Below, in pieces: positions 7,958 through 16,409 of a DNA stretch of 32,121 bases. The stretch is from assembly GCA_050245915.1 (NCBI GenBank), contig JBFWWZ010000037.1:1-32121 (forward strand), given 5' to 3'. This stretch comes from JBDSKH01 sp050245915 (GTDB taxonomy: Bacteria > Actinomycetota > Actinomycetes > Actinomycetales > Microbacteriaceae). A program made the position numbers and the translations under genes. The first letter of the stretch is position 1. The number at the start of each line of letters is the position of its first letter. Below the pieces are notes generated by a model. It was not told the origin of the DNA. It made no database searches and saw only the letters and a list, made by a program, of their open reading frames with translations.

Positions 7958-10900
7958 ATGGGTCGCGCAGCATTGATTCCGGGGCTGACGCACGCCCGCG
8001 CCCTGGAACCGGCGCTCGCCCACGCCGGCGACGACACGGATTTCTCGACCGTCGACGGCCTCCGGGTACCGCTGCTGGCGGAGCTGCTGCTGAGGCGGCC
8101 CGCCGCATCCCGTGCCCTGCTCGCGGTGACGGCGACGAGCCGCGAGTCGGATGCGGTGCGGAGCGCGTTCCGCAGCTACCTCCCCGACGCGACCGTGCTG
8201 GCGCTGCCCGCCTGGGAGACCCTGCCGCACGAGCGCCTCAGCCCGAGCGCGGAGACGGTCGGCGCCCGCGTGCACGCGTTGCGCGCCCTGAAGGCGTGGG
8301 ATCACGCGCAGCCGATCGTCGTCGTCGCGAGCGTCCGGGCTGCACTCCAGCCGCTCGCGCCCGGACTCGCCGACCTGACCCCGGTGGAGCTCGTCGCGGG
8401 CCGTCGCGGCTATGAACTCGGCGCGCTCGCCGACACGCTGACGGCGCTGGCCTACGTGCGCGTCGACCTCGTCACCCGGCGCGGGGAGTTCGCGCTGCGC
8501 GGCGGCATCCTGGATGTCTTCCCCCCCGACGCGGAGCACCCGGTGCGCGCCGACTTCTTCGGCGACGAGCTCGAGCAGCTGCGCCGGTTCAGCGTGGCCG
8601 ACCAGCGCTCGCTGCCCGATGAGCTCGCCTCGGTCGAGCTCGGGCCGACGCGCGAGGTGCTGCTCACCGACTCGGTGCGGCAGCGCGCCCGCGAGATGCT
8701 GGGCGAGTTCCCCACCCTCTCGACGATGCTGGCGAAGATCGCCGAAGGGATCCCGGTCGAGGGCATGGAGTCCCTCGCCCCCGCGCTGCTGGAGACCCTG
8801 GTGCCGCTCACCGACTACCTGCCTCCGGATGCCGCGGTCGCCATCCTGGGACCCGAGCGCGTCGCCACCCGCGCCGTCGACCTCGCCGAGACGAACCGCG
8901 AGTTCCTGGATGCCGCGTGGAGCGCCGCGACCGCCGGAGCGCAGTCGCCGATCGACCTCGGGCGCGGGGACTTCCTCACCGTGGGTGCCCTGAAGCGCTC
9001 GGCAGCGGGGCGCACCTGGTGGACGGTCAGCCCATTCGACGCCGGCGACGACGAGGTGCTGCGGATCTCCGCCGACCCGGTCCCCGGTTTCGCCGGGCAG
9101 GTCGACGGCGCCGTCGAGCATGTCGTGGCCCTCGCCCGCGACGGCTGGGACGTCACCGTCACCGCGAGCGGCACCGGCCTGGTCGAGCGCGCGCGCGAGG
9201 TGCTCGCCGACCGCGGCGCCGTCGTCCGGGTCGAGCAGGGCACCGTCGAGGCGGGGTTCCAGCTGCCCGACGACCGGCTCGCGGTGCTCAGCGAAGCCGA
9301 GTTCTTCGGGCGCACCGTCGGTGTCGACTCGCGGCAGGTGAAACGCCTCGCCAGCCGGCGCAAGAACGTCGTGGATCCGCTGCAGCTGAAAGCCGGCGAC
9401 TACGTGGTGCATCAGACCCACGGCATCGGCCGGTTCGTCGAACTCGTTCAGCGCGAGGTCGCCAGCGGCACCCGCACCCCGCGCGGACCCCTCGGCACCA
9501 CCGTGACCGCCGACAAGGTCACCCGCGAGTACCTGGTGCTGGAGTACGCCCCGTCGAAGCGCGGGCAGGCGGGCGACAAGCTGTACGTCCCCACCGACCA
9601 GCTCGACCTGCTCACCCGGTACGTCGGCGGCGAGAGCCCCGCGCTCAGCAAGATGGGCGGATCCGACTGGGCGGCCGCGAAAGGACGGGCGCGCAAGGCG
9701 GTGCGCGACATCGCCGTCGAACTGGTGAAGCTGTACAGCGCGCGCATGGCCTCGAAGGGGCACGCGTTCCCACCCGACACCCCGTGGCAGCGGGAGCTCG
9801 AGGAGGCGTTCCCGTTCGCGGAGACCCCCGACCAGCTGGTCACCATCGACGAGGTGAAGGCCGACATGGAGCGGCCCATCCCGATGGACCGGCTCATCTC
9901 GGGCGACGTCGGCTACGGCAAGACCGAGATCGCGATCCGCGCCGCGTTCAAGGCGGTGCAGGACGGCAAGCAGGTCGCGATGCTGGTGCCCACCACCCTG
10001 CTGGTGCGGCAGCACATGGAGACGTTCACGGAGCGGTTCGCCGGGTTCCCCGTGCACCTGCGCGCGCTCTCCCGGTTCCAGACCGACAAGGAGGCGCGCG
10101 AGACGATCGCGGGCCTCGCGACCGGCGAGGTGGATGTGGTGATCGGCACCCACCGCCTGCTCAGCGACGGCATCGCGTTCAAGGACCTGGGTCTGGTGAT
10201 CATCGACGAGGAGCAGCGTTTCGGCGTCGAGCACAAAGACGCGCTGAAGAAGCTGAAGACCAACGTCGACATCCTGGCGATGTCGGCGACGCCGATCCCG
10301 CGGACGCTCGAGATGGCGGTCACCGGGATCCGCGAGATGTCGACCCTGGCGACGCCGCCGGAGGACCGGCATCCGATCCTCACCTACGTCGGCCCGTACA
10401 GCGATCGGCAGGTGGCGGCGGCGATCCGGCGCGAGCTGCTGCGTGAAGGCCAGGTGTTCTTCGTCCACAACCGGGTGTCGTCGATCAATCGGGTGGCCTC
10501 ACAGCTGGCCGAGCTCGTTCCGGAGGCGCGCATCGCCGTCGCGCACGGGCAGCTGAGCGAGAACGTGCTCGAGCAGGTGATCGTGGACTTCTGGGAGGGC
10601 AAGTTCGACGTGCTCGTCACCACGACGATCATCGAGACCGGGATCGACATCGCGAACGCCAACACCCTGATCATCGACCGGGCCGACACGTACGGGTTGT
10701 CGCAGCTGCACCAGATCCGCGGACGGGTGGGGCGCGGACGCGAGCGCGCCTACGCCTACTTCCTGTATGACGACGACAAGCCGCTCAGCGAGACCGCCAC
10801 CGATCGGCTGGAGACGATCGCCGCGAACAACGAACTCGGCGGCGGGATGCAGATCGCGCTGAAAGACCTCGAGATCCGCGGGGCGGGCAACCTCCTCGGC

Positions 10901-11491
10901 GGCGAGCAGTCGGGGCACATCGCCGGCGTCGGCTTCGACCTGTACCTGCGGATGATCGGGGAGGCGGTGAGTGCGTTCCGCGGAGACGTCGCCGAGGGCC
11001 AGACCGAGCTGCGGCTCGAGCTCCCGGTCGACGCCCACATCCCCGAGGAGTACGTGGAGAGCGAGCGCCTGCGGCTGGAGGCATATCAGAAGCTGTCCAC
11101 GGCATCCGCCCCCGCCGCTGCGGACGACGCCATCGACAGCGTCGTGGAGGAGCTCGCCGACCGGTACGGGGAGCCGCCGGTGCAGGTGCAGAACCTGGTG
11201 GCGGTGTCGCGGCTGCGGCGCCGGGCGCAGAAGGCCGCGCTCTCCGATGTGGTGGCGATGGGCGGCAACCTGCGGATCGCGCCCGCGGACCTGCCCGACT
11301 CGATCCAGGTGCGCCTGCAGCGTCTCTACCCCGGCGCCCGCATCTTCGCCCAGCAGAAGGCGCTCAGCATCCCGATGCCGGCGAACCTGTCGGGCGACAC
11401 CGCCGATGCCGACCTGATCAGCTGGGTGACGACGCTGCTGGACGCCGTGTTCCCCGCGGCGTCGGACCCCACGCCCCACCCAGAGCGATAG
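7958..11491 (+). CDS. mfd: Transcription-repair coupling factor Mfd
   Basis: This 1177-residue ATP-dependent translocase removes RNA polymerase stalled at DNA damage and recruits UvrA. The UvrB-like module is at the N-terminus. The RNA polymerase interaction domain has GDYVVHQTHGIGRF near residue 480. The RecG-like motor has Walker A GDVGYGKTE near 650, the DEEQ box near 751, MSATPIPRTLEM, and the QLHQIRGRVGRGRE motif VI. A TRCF C-terminal domain closes the protein. Length fits the family (about 1150-1200). It follows pth by 54 bp and has its own -10 box. Its last 74 bp overlap the 3' end of the convergent CPBP protease gene. Confidence 0.97.
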   Translation: MGRAALIPGLTHARALEPALAHAGDDTDFSTVDGLRVPLLAELLLRRPAASRALLAVTATSRESDAVRSAFRSYLPDATVLALPAWETLPHERLSPSAETVGARVHALRALKAWDHAQPIVVVASVRAALQPLAPGLADLTPVELVAGRRGYELGALADTLTALAYVRVDLVTRRGEFALRGGILDVFPPDAEHPVRADFFGDELEQLRRFSVADQRSLPDELASVELGPTREVLLTDSVRQRAREMLGEFPTLSTMLAKIAEGIPVEGMESLAPALLETLVPLTDYLPPDAAVAILGPERVATRAVDLAETNREFLDAAWSAATAGAQSPIDLGRGDFLTVGALKRSAAGRTWWTVSPFDAGDDEVLRISADPVPGFAGQVDGAVEHVVALARDGWDVTVTASGTGLVERAREVLADRGAVVRVEQGTVEAGFQLPDDRLAVLSEAEFFGRTVGVDSRQVKRLASRRKNVVDPLQLKAGDYVVHQTHGIGRFVELVQREVASGTRTPRGPLGTTVTADKVTREYLVLEYAPSKRGQAGDKLYVPTDQLDLLTRYVGGESPALSKMGGSDWAAAKGRARKAVRDIAVELVKLYSARMASKGHAFPPDTPWQRELEEAFPFAETPDQLVTIDEVKADMERPIPMDRLISGDVGYGKTEIAIRAAFKAVQDGKQVAMLVPTTLLVRQHMETFTERFAGFPVHLRALSRFQTDKEARETIAGLATGEVDVVIGTHRLLSDGIAFKDLGLVIIDEEQRFGVEHKDALKKLKTNVDILAMSATPIPRTLEMAVTGIREMSTLATPPEDRHPILTYVGPYSDRQVAAAIRRELLREGQVFFVHNRVSSINRVASQLAELVPEARIAVAHGQLSENVLEQVIVDFWEGKFDVLVTTTIIETGIDIANANTLIIDRADTYGLSQLHQIRGRVGRGRERAYAYFLYDDDKPLSETATDRLETIAANNELGGGMQIALKDLEIRGAGNLLGGEQSGHIAGVGFDLYLRMIGEAVSAFRGDVAEGQTELRLELPVDAHIPEEYVESERLRLEAYQKLSTASAPAAADDAIDSVVEELADRYGEPPVQVQNLVAVSRLRRRAQKAALSDVVAMGGNLRIAPADLPDSIQVRLQRLYPGARIFAQQKALSIPMPANLSGDTADADLISWVTTLLDAVFPAASDPTPHPER

Positions 11492-12191
11492 GGATCAGGA
11501 TCAGCGACCGCAGGTCGATGAGCGCGTGCAGCACGATCGGCACGACGATGGTGCCCGACAGCACGTACAGCCCCGTGAACACCAGCCCGAGGAGCGACGC
11601 GAACAGGATGCCCTGGGCGCCCTGATAGATGTGCAGCAGCCCGAAGACGAGGGCAGCCGCCCCGAACGCGAGAGGTCCCGAGCCGGTCACCCCGAAGATC
11701 GCGGCGGGCAGCGCGAGACGGAACAGCAGCTCCTCGACCACCCCGGCGGTGACGGCCAGCCCGGCGCCGAACTTCAGTTCGCCGCGCTCCCGCGGGAGCA
11801 GGGCCCGGATGTCGCCGATCGCCGGGATCTCGTCGAGCCGGGTGCGCAGCAGCAGCACCGGCAGCGCCATCGCCACCACGACCGCGAACCCGAAGCCGGC
11901 GAGGATCCAGGCGGCCGTCCCGGTGCCGTACGGCACCTCGGCGAGCGGCCCCCACGCCCGGATGTCGTCGAGCGCGAGCGGCACGAACGACCCCGCGCCG
12001 AGCAGCAGGGCGCCCGCCAGACCGCCGAGCACCAGCAGCGATTCGAGGATCCACCGCCCGAACACCCGGCGCCGCAGCTTCGTCGAGCGCAGTCGCTTGA
12101 ACCGGGCGTAGTCGCGGCGGCCGCGGGCGATCGCCCGCCAGACCAGCACCACCAGGGTCACGAGCACAAGTGCCAGCAGTGCGAGGTCCAT
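11418..12191 (-). CDS. CPBP family intramembrane metalloprotease
   Basis: This 257-residue membrane protein has several hydrophobic segments and the CAAX protease/bacteriocin-processing (Abi) signature. It carries EELLFR (EExxxR), FGLLH (FxxxH) and HALID (HxxxD/N), the presumed metal-binding and catalytic residues. Members are glutamate-type intramembrane proteases. Roles in bacteria include processing membrane proteins and self-immunity to bacteriocins, but the substrate here is unknown. The ATG at 12191 directly precedes the first TM segment. It is divergent from the MFS gene with 18 bp between starts and overlaps the mfd 3' end by 74 bp at its own 3' end, past the last conserved motif. Confidence 0.88.
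   Translation of the reverse strand: MDLALLALVLVTLVVLVWRAIARGRRDYARFKRLRSTKLRRRVFGRWILESLLVLGGLAGALLLGAGSFVPLALDDIRAWGPLAEVPYGTGTAAWILAGFGFAVVVAMALPVLLLRTRLDEIPAIGDIRALLPRERGELKFGAGLAVTAGVVEELLFRLALPAAIFGVTGSGPLAFGAAALVFGLLHIYQGAQGILFASLLGLVFTGLYVLSGTIVVPIVLHALIDLRSLILIPIALGGAWGPTPRGTRRPAASSPS
11441..11463. terminator. Possible hairpin in the mfd/CPBP overlap
   Basis: A 7-bp inverted repeat (GACGCCG at 11441-11447 and CGGCGTC at 11457-11463) with a 9-nt loop lies inside the convergent overlap. It could act as a two-way terminator, but both strands code here and no T-run follows, so it may be chance. Confidence 0.25.
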
Positions 12192-12197
12192 GTGCTC

Positions 12198-12204
12198 CAG
12201 TATT
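12198..12204. promoter_or_regulatory. Overlapping divergent -10 boxes (CPBP protease / MFS exporter)
   Basis: The plus-strand box CAGTAT (12198-12203) is followed by 6 nt and then the MFS GTG at 12210. The minus-strand box AATACT (12199-12204) is followed by 7 nt and then the CPBP ATG at 12191. The two boxes share five base pairs, so one opened segment could serve both directions. Both transcripts would be leaderless. Confidence 0.45.
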
Positions 12205-12209
12205 GATCA

Positions 12210-13661
12210 GTGCCCACCCCTCCCACCGCCGTCGGACTCCGTTCCGAGCGCGGCCCCCTCCTTCTCGCCATCATGGTCGCGAGCGGCCTGATCGCCATCG
12301 ACTCGACGATCCTCGCGACGGCGGTGCCGTCGATCGTCGACGACATCGGAGGCTTCAGCCAGTTCCCCTGGCTGTTCTCGATCTACCTGCTCGCCCAGGC
12401 GGTGTCCGTGCCGGTGTACGGCAAGCTGGCCGACATGGTCGGGCGGAAGCCCGTCATGCTGGTCGGCATCGCGCTGTTCCTGCTCGGCTCGGTGCTCTGC
12501 GGGTTCGCCTGGAGTATGCCCGCCCTGATCGCGTTCCGCGCGGTGCAGGGCCTCGGCGCCGGCGCCGTCGGCCCGGTCGCGTTCACCATGGTGGGCGACA
12601 TCTACACGGTGGAGGAGCGCGCCCGCGTGCAGGGTTACCTCGCCAGCGTCTGGGCGATCTCGGCCGTCGTCGGCCCGACCCTCGGGGGGCTGTTCGCGCA
12701 GTTCACCGGCTGGCCGTGGATCTTCTTCGTCAACGTGCCCCTCGGCCTGCTCGCCGTCGTGCTCATCGTGCGGAACTTCCACGAGAAGATCGAGCGCACC
12801 CGGCACCGGGTGGATTACGCGGGGGCGGCTCTGCTGATGGCGTCGCTGTCGCTGATCATCCTGGGGCTGCTGGAGGGCGGGCAGGCCTGGGCGTGGAACT
12901 CGCCGACCAGCATCGCGATCTTCGCGGTCGGGGCGGTGCTGTTCGTCGCGTTCCTGCTGGTCGAGCGTCGCGCGGCCGAGCCGATCCTGCCGTCGTGGCC
13001 GTTCACGAGGCGGCTGCTGCTGACGACGACGCTGATGGCGTTCGCGATCGGTGCGGTGCTGATCGGGCTGACCTCCTACATCCCGACCTATCTGGAGAGC
13101 GCGGTGGGCGCCGAGCCGATCGTCGCGGGTCTCGCGCTCGCCGCCCTCACCATCGGCTGGCCGCTCGCCGTGACGTTCATCGGCCGGGTGTACCTGCGCA
13201 TCGGCTTCCGCTCGACGGTGCTGATCGGCACGGTGATCACGCTGCTCGCGGCGCTCGGCTACGCGCTCACCGCGAGCACGCCGTCGGTGATCACGATCGC
13301 GGTGATCAGCTTCTTCATGGGCGTCGGGCTCGGCACCGCCACATCTCCCGCGCTCATCGCGGCGCAGTCGAGTGTCGGCTGGGGCGAGCGCGGTGTCGTC
13401 ACCGGCACCAACCTGTTCGCCCGCAACGTGGGCAGCGCGGTCGGGGTGGCCGTGCTGGGTGCCATCGCGAACGCCATCATCTCCGGCTTCCCGGGGACGG
13501 ACGAGAACCCGGATGCGGTGGTCGCCGCCACCGGCGCCGTGTTCTGGGCGGTGGTCATCGGCTCGGTGCTCGCCCTGGTGGCCGCGTTCGCGATGCCGAA
13601 GACGCCGGTGCCGCGGACGGAGCCGCAGACGGGCGAGGTCGCTACGGCGACGCAGGCCTAG
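12210..13661 (+). CDS. MFS multidrug exporter, DHA2 (EmrB/QacA) family
   Basis: This 483-residue protein has about 14 hydrophobic segments. Family marks are DSTILATAVPSI in TM1, motif A-like GKLADMVGRKP after TM2, and motif C-like VGPTLGGLF followed by WPWIFFVNVPLG in the TM5 region. It is a proton-driven drug/metabolite antiporter by family, with unknown substrate. The GTG start at 12210 has no Shine-Dalgarno site and a -10 box 6 nt upstream. No dedicated repressor gene lies next to it. The 3' end overlaps the convergent CoA-transferase gene by 20 bp. Confidence 0.93.
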   Translation: MPTPPTAVGLRSERGPLLLAIMVASGLIAIDSTILATAVPSIVDDIGGFSQFPWLFSIYLLAQAVSVPVYGKLADMVGRKPVMLVGIALFLLGSVLCGFAWSMPALIAFRAVQGLGAGAVGPVAFTMVGDIYTVEERARVQGYLASVWAISAVVGPTLGGLFAQFTGWPWIFFVNVPLGLLAVVLIVRNFHEKIERTRHRVDYAGAALLMASLSLIILGLLEGGQAWAWNSPTSIAIFAVGAVLFVAFLLVERRAAEPILPSWPFTRRLLLTTTLMAFAIGAVLIGLTSYIPTYLESAVGAEPIVAGLALAALTIGWPLAVTFIGRVYLRIGFRSTVLIGTVITLLAALGYALTASTPSVITIAVISFFMGVGLGTATSPALIAAQSSVGWGERGVVTGTNLFARNVGSAVGVAVLGAIANAIISGFPGTDENPDAVVAATGAVFWAVVIGSVLALVAAFAMPKTPVPRTEPQTGEVATATQA

Positions 13662-14808
13662 TCAGCCATTCCCTCAGCGCGGCGCCCTGCTCATCCAGGG
13701 CAGGGGGCGGCGCGGGGGCGACCGGGTCGAACGCCGAGTAGGTGACCGGATGCCGCACCTGCGCGGGGTGCGCCGGCCCGACCTCCACGACGGGGTCGAG
13801 ACCCATCGCCTGCGCGAGCGCGATCGCCTCGCCGATGTCGTTCACCTTGCCGGCCGGGATGCCGCCCTCGCGCAGGCGGGACGTCCAGGTGGCGACATCG
13901 TCGGTCGCGAACCGGGCCTCGAGCAGCTCGAGCAGCGCGTCGTGGTTCTCCACGCGGGCGCCGTTGCTCGCGAACCGCGGATCCGCGGCGAGCTCCGGCA
14001 CCCCGAGGATGCGGGTGAGCACCACCCACTGCCGCTCGTTCGCGACAGCCAGCGCCAGCATCCCGTCGCGGCACCCGACCGTCTCGTAGGGGGCGATCGA
14101 GGGATGCCGGTTGCCCAGGCGGCCGGGCACGCGCCCGGTGGCGAGGTAGCTCGACGCCTGATTCGCGAGTGCGGCGAGAGAGGACGACAGCAGGTCGATC
14201 TCGACATGCTGGCCCTCGCCGGTGCGCTCGCGGTGCAGCGCCGCGGCGAGCACGGCCATGACGACGTCTTTGCCGGCGAACAGGTCGATCACGGCGACGC
14301 CGACCTTGGTTGGCTGACCGCCCGCGGAGTCGGGCTGGCCTGTGATGCTCATGTACCCGCCCACCGCCTGCACCAGGAAGTCGTACCCCGGCTCGCCCGC
14401 TCCCGCGCCGCTCCCGAACCCCGTGATGGAGGCGTAGATCGCCCGCGGGTTGCGTGCGCGCACGCTCTCCGGGTCGAGCCCGAACCGCCGGAGCGCGCCC
14501 GTCCGGTAGTTCTCGACGACGATGTCGGCGCGGTCGGTGAGTTCGCGGGCGAGGGCGGCGTCGTGCGGGTCGTCGAAGTCGAGGGCGATGGACTCTTTCG
14601 TGCGGTTGGCGCTCTCGAAGTAGGCGCTGCTGGAGCCGGCCCACGGCGGCCCGAAGCCGCGGGTGTCGTCGCCGCTTCCCGGACGTTCCACCTTGATGAC
14701 GCGTGCGCCGAGGTCGGCGAGGAACATGGTCGCGGTGGGTCCGGCGAGCACGCGGGTGAGGTCGGCGACGAGGTAGCCGTCGAGCGGGCGGGTCGGCACG
14801 GGGGTCAC
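13642..14808 (-). CDS. CaiB/BaiF family CoA-transferase (probable glutarate CoA-transferase)
   Basis: This 388-residue class III CoA-transferase moves CoA between carboxylic acids through an aspartyl-CoA intermediate. It has the typical opening DGYLVADLTRVLAGPTA and GARVIKVERPG, then VVENYRTGAL, GYDFLVQAVGG and GVAVIDLFAG, which contains the likely catalytic Asp. It lies next to a glutaryl-CoA dehydrogenase gene, so the most likely reaction is succinyl-CoA plus glutarate giving glutaryl-CoA. That specificity is inference from context. The GTG start at 14808 overlaps the stop of the upstream PucR gene by 4 bp (GTGA), which points to translational coupling in one operon. The 3' end overlaps the MFS gene by 20 bp. 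Confidence 0.9.
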   Translation of the reverse strand: MTPVPTRPLDGYLVADLTRVLAGPTATMFLADLGARVIKVERPGSGDDTRGFGPPWAGSSSAYFESANRTKESIALDFDDPHDAALARELTDRADIVVENYRTGALRRFGLDPESVRARNPRAIYASITGFGSGAGAGEPGYDFLVQAVGGYMSITGQPDSAGGQPTKVGVAVIDLFAGKDVVMAVLAAALHRERTGEGQHVEIDLLSSSLAALANQASSYLATGRVPGRLGNRHPSIAPYETVGCRDGMLALAVANERQWVVLTRILGVPELAADPRFASNGARVENHDALLELLEARFATDDVATWTSRLREGGIPAGKVNDIGEAIALAQAMGLDPVVEVGPAHPAQVRHPVTYSAFDPVAPAPPPALDEQGAALREWLTRPASP

Positions 14809-16355
14809 GATCTGCCTCGCAGGGCGATCCAGAGTTCGGCGCTGAGGTCGGGGTCGTCGAGGTCGATGCCGAGTTCCTCCTGCACGATGCGGATGCGGTT
14901 GCGGATCGTGTTCCGGTGCACGCCGAGTTCGCGGGCGGCCGACTCCCAGCTGCCGCGGTGGCGCAGGTAGCTGCGCGTCGTCTCGATGAGGGGCGCCCGG
15001 CGGTAGGCGGCGAGCCGCTCGGCCGCCAGTTCGCCTTCGTCGGCGCCGCCGACCGGCCGGGTCGAGACCACCTCCCCGTCGCCGGCGACCCGCGCGCGGC
15101 GGATGGCGACGGTGACGGCGTCTTCGAGTTCCGACAGCCGCACCGCGTCGGTGAGGGCTCCGCTGAGTTCGGACGCCGCCGCGCGCGGGTCGGCGACCGG
15201 CTGCTCGTCGGTGGCGATCGGACCGCTCAGCAGCAGCATCCCGACCCCGTTGACGGCGCCGGCGCGCACGGGCCGCGAGCGGTCGGCGGCGGCGGTGCTG
15301 ATCAGTCCGCGCCGCACGAGCTCGTCGATCATGCGCTCGGCGATGACGGGAGCCGGTTCGGCGGGCGCGTCGCCGAGCGGGTAGGCGAAAATGCGGGCGG
15401 TGGCGGGCAGGGGCCGGCCTCCGGTGGCGTCGATGAGAGCCTGCGCGGCTTTCACCTCGCCCGTGAGCAGCAGGGTGACGACCGCCTCCCCGACGGCGTG
15501 GTCGAGGCTGACCGCCTCACCGTGCGCGCGTTCGCGCAGCCCCAGCACCGCGGTGGCGGTGAGGATCAGCTGACGGTCGGCGGGGGAGGGCCGCCGGCCG
15601 ACGCCGACCGCGAAGGCTCCGCGCACCTGGCTGCCCGTGCCGGCGGCGGCGACCACCGGGTGGGCGATGACGTCGTATCCGTGCAGTGGGAAGGTGGCCG
15701 CGCCGACGTTGCCGCGTTCGGCGAAGCGGCGCACCTCCGCCTGCAGTCCGGTGGTCAGCCCGCTGAGCGTCTCGGGCCAGACGATCGCGGGGTGCTCGTC
15801 GTCGATATGCAGCGGCACGTAGGCCGCCCACCCGCCGACCGACTGGGCGACGAGGCTGACCACGCCGGCCACGCCATCCGGTTTGCCCGCCTCACGCACC
15901 AGCGCGGTCTGGGTGCCGAGCTGCGCGACCAGGGTGGCGCGACCGGATGCGGCGACCAGTTCCCAGTAGCCGCGTGTGACGCGCACGAACGGCTGGTCGT
16001 CGGGCACGCGCAGCAGCGGCAGCCCGGTCTCGCGGCAGCGTTCGAGCAGCGCCGGCGGGATCTCGTCGATCTTCGGCCCGACCCCGATGACGAGCGCCGC
16101 GACGCCGCGGGCCCGCAGCCGGTCGACGTACTCCTCCGGCGAGGTGGACGGATCGGTGAACGGGATGCCGGTGGTGAGCAGCATCTCGCCGCCCTCGAGG
16201 TAGGGGGTCGGGTCGGTGAGCTCGGAGATGTGGATGCCGCTCAGCTGCACCGGTCCGCGGGCGGCGTCGGTCACGGGCGCCAGCGCAGGTCCGACCGCCG
16301 CGAGGAGCTGCACCAGCGTGACCACGGACACAGAGTACTTGGACGCAGCGGCCAT
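14805..16355 (-). CDS. PucR family transcriptional regulator
   Basis: This protein has about 516 residues and a PucR-type layout. The N-terminal sensor domain (about 10-125) has ISELTDPTPYLEGGEMLLTTG. A long middle region follows, then a C-terminal HTH_30 domain in the last 55 residues with WESAARELGVHRNTIRNRI. Such regulators often control purine, amino acid or carboxylic acid use. It is first in an operon with the CaiB-type transferase and divergent from glutaryl-CoA dehydrogenase (54 bp between starts), so it probably regulates both. The ATG at 16355 is the best start, although no clear Shine-Dalgarno site is seen and a GTG a few codons downstream is possible. The open frame continues upstream, but that part is antisense to the next gene. 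Confidence 0.9.
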   Translation of the reverse strand: MAAASKYSVSVVTLVQLLAAVGPALAPVTDAARGPVQLSGIHISELTDPTPYLEGGEMLLTTGIPFTDPSTSPEEYVDRLRARGVAALVIGVGPKIDEIPPALLERCRETGLPLLRVPDDQPFVRVTRGYWELVAASGRATLVAQLGTQTALVREAGKPDGVAGVVSLVAQSVGGWAAYVPLHIDDEHPAIVWPETLSGLTTGLQAEVRRFAERGNVGAATFPLHGYDVIAHPVVAAAGTGSQVRGAFAVGVGRRPSPADRQLILTATAVLGLRERAHGEAVSLDHAVGEAVVTLLLTGEVKAAQALIDATGGRPLPATARIFAYPLGDAPAEPAPVIAERMIDELVRRGLISTAAADRSRPVRAGAVNGVGMLLLSGPIATDEQPVADPRAAASELSGALTDAVRLSELEDAVTVAIRRARVAGDGEVVSTRPVGGADEGELAAERLAAYRRAPLIETTRSYLRHRGSWESAARELGVHRNTIRNRIRIVQEELGIDLDDPDLSAELWIALRGRS

Positions 16356-16397
16356 CTGGTTGGCCGATTTGTACGGATCGTCCGGGTGCCGGGTCTC

Positions 16398-16403
16398 TAG
16401 AGT
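16398..16403 (+). promoter_or_regulatory. -10 box of leaderless gcdH promoter
   Basis: TAGAGT is followed by 6 nt (GAGCAC) and then the ATG at 16410. It lies in the 54-bp gap divergent from the PucR gene, where a regulator site would be expected. Confidence 0.5.
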
Positions 16404-16409
16404 GAGCAC

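Noticed and set aside
7931..10468. 845-codon minus-strand open frame opposite mfd
   Set aside because: Shadow of mfd. The composition is biased to Arg, Gly, Val and His, with no domain, and mfd is certain.
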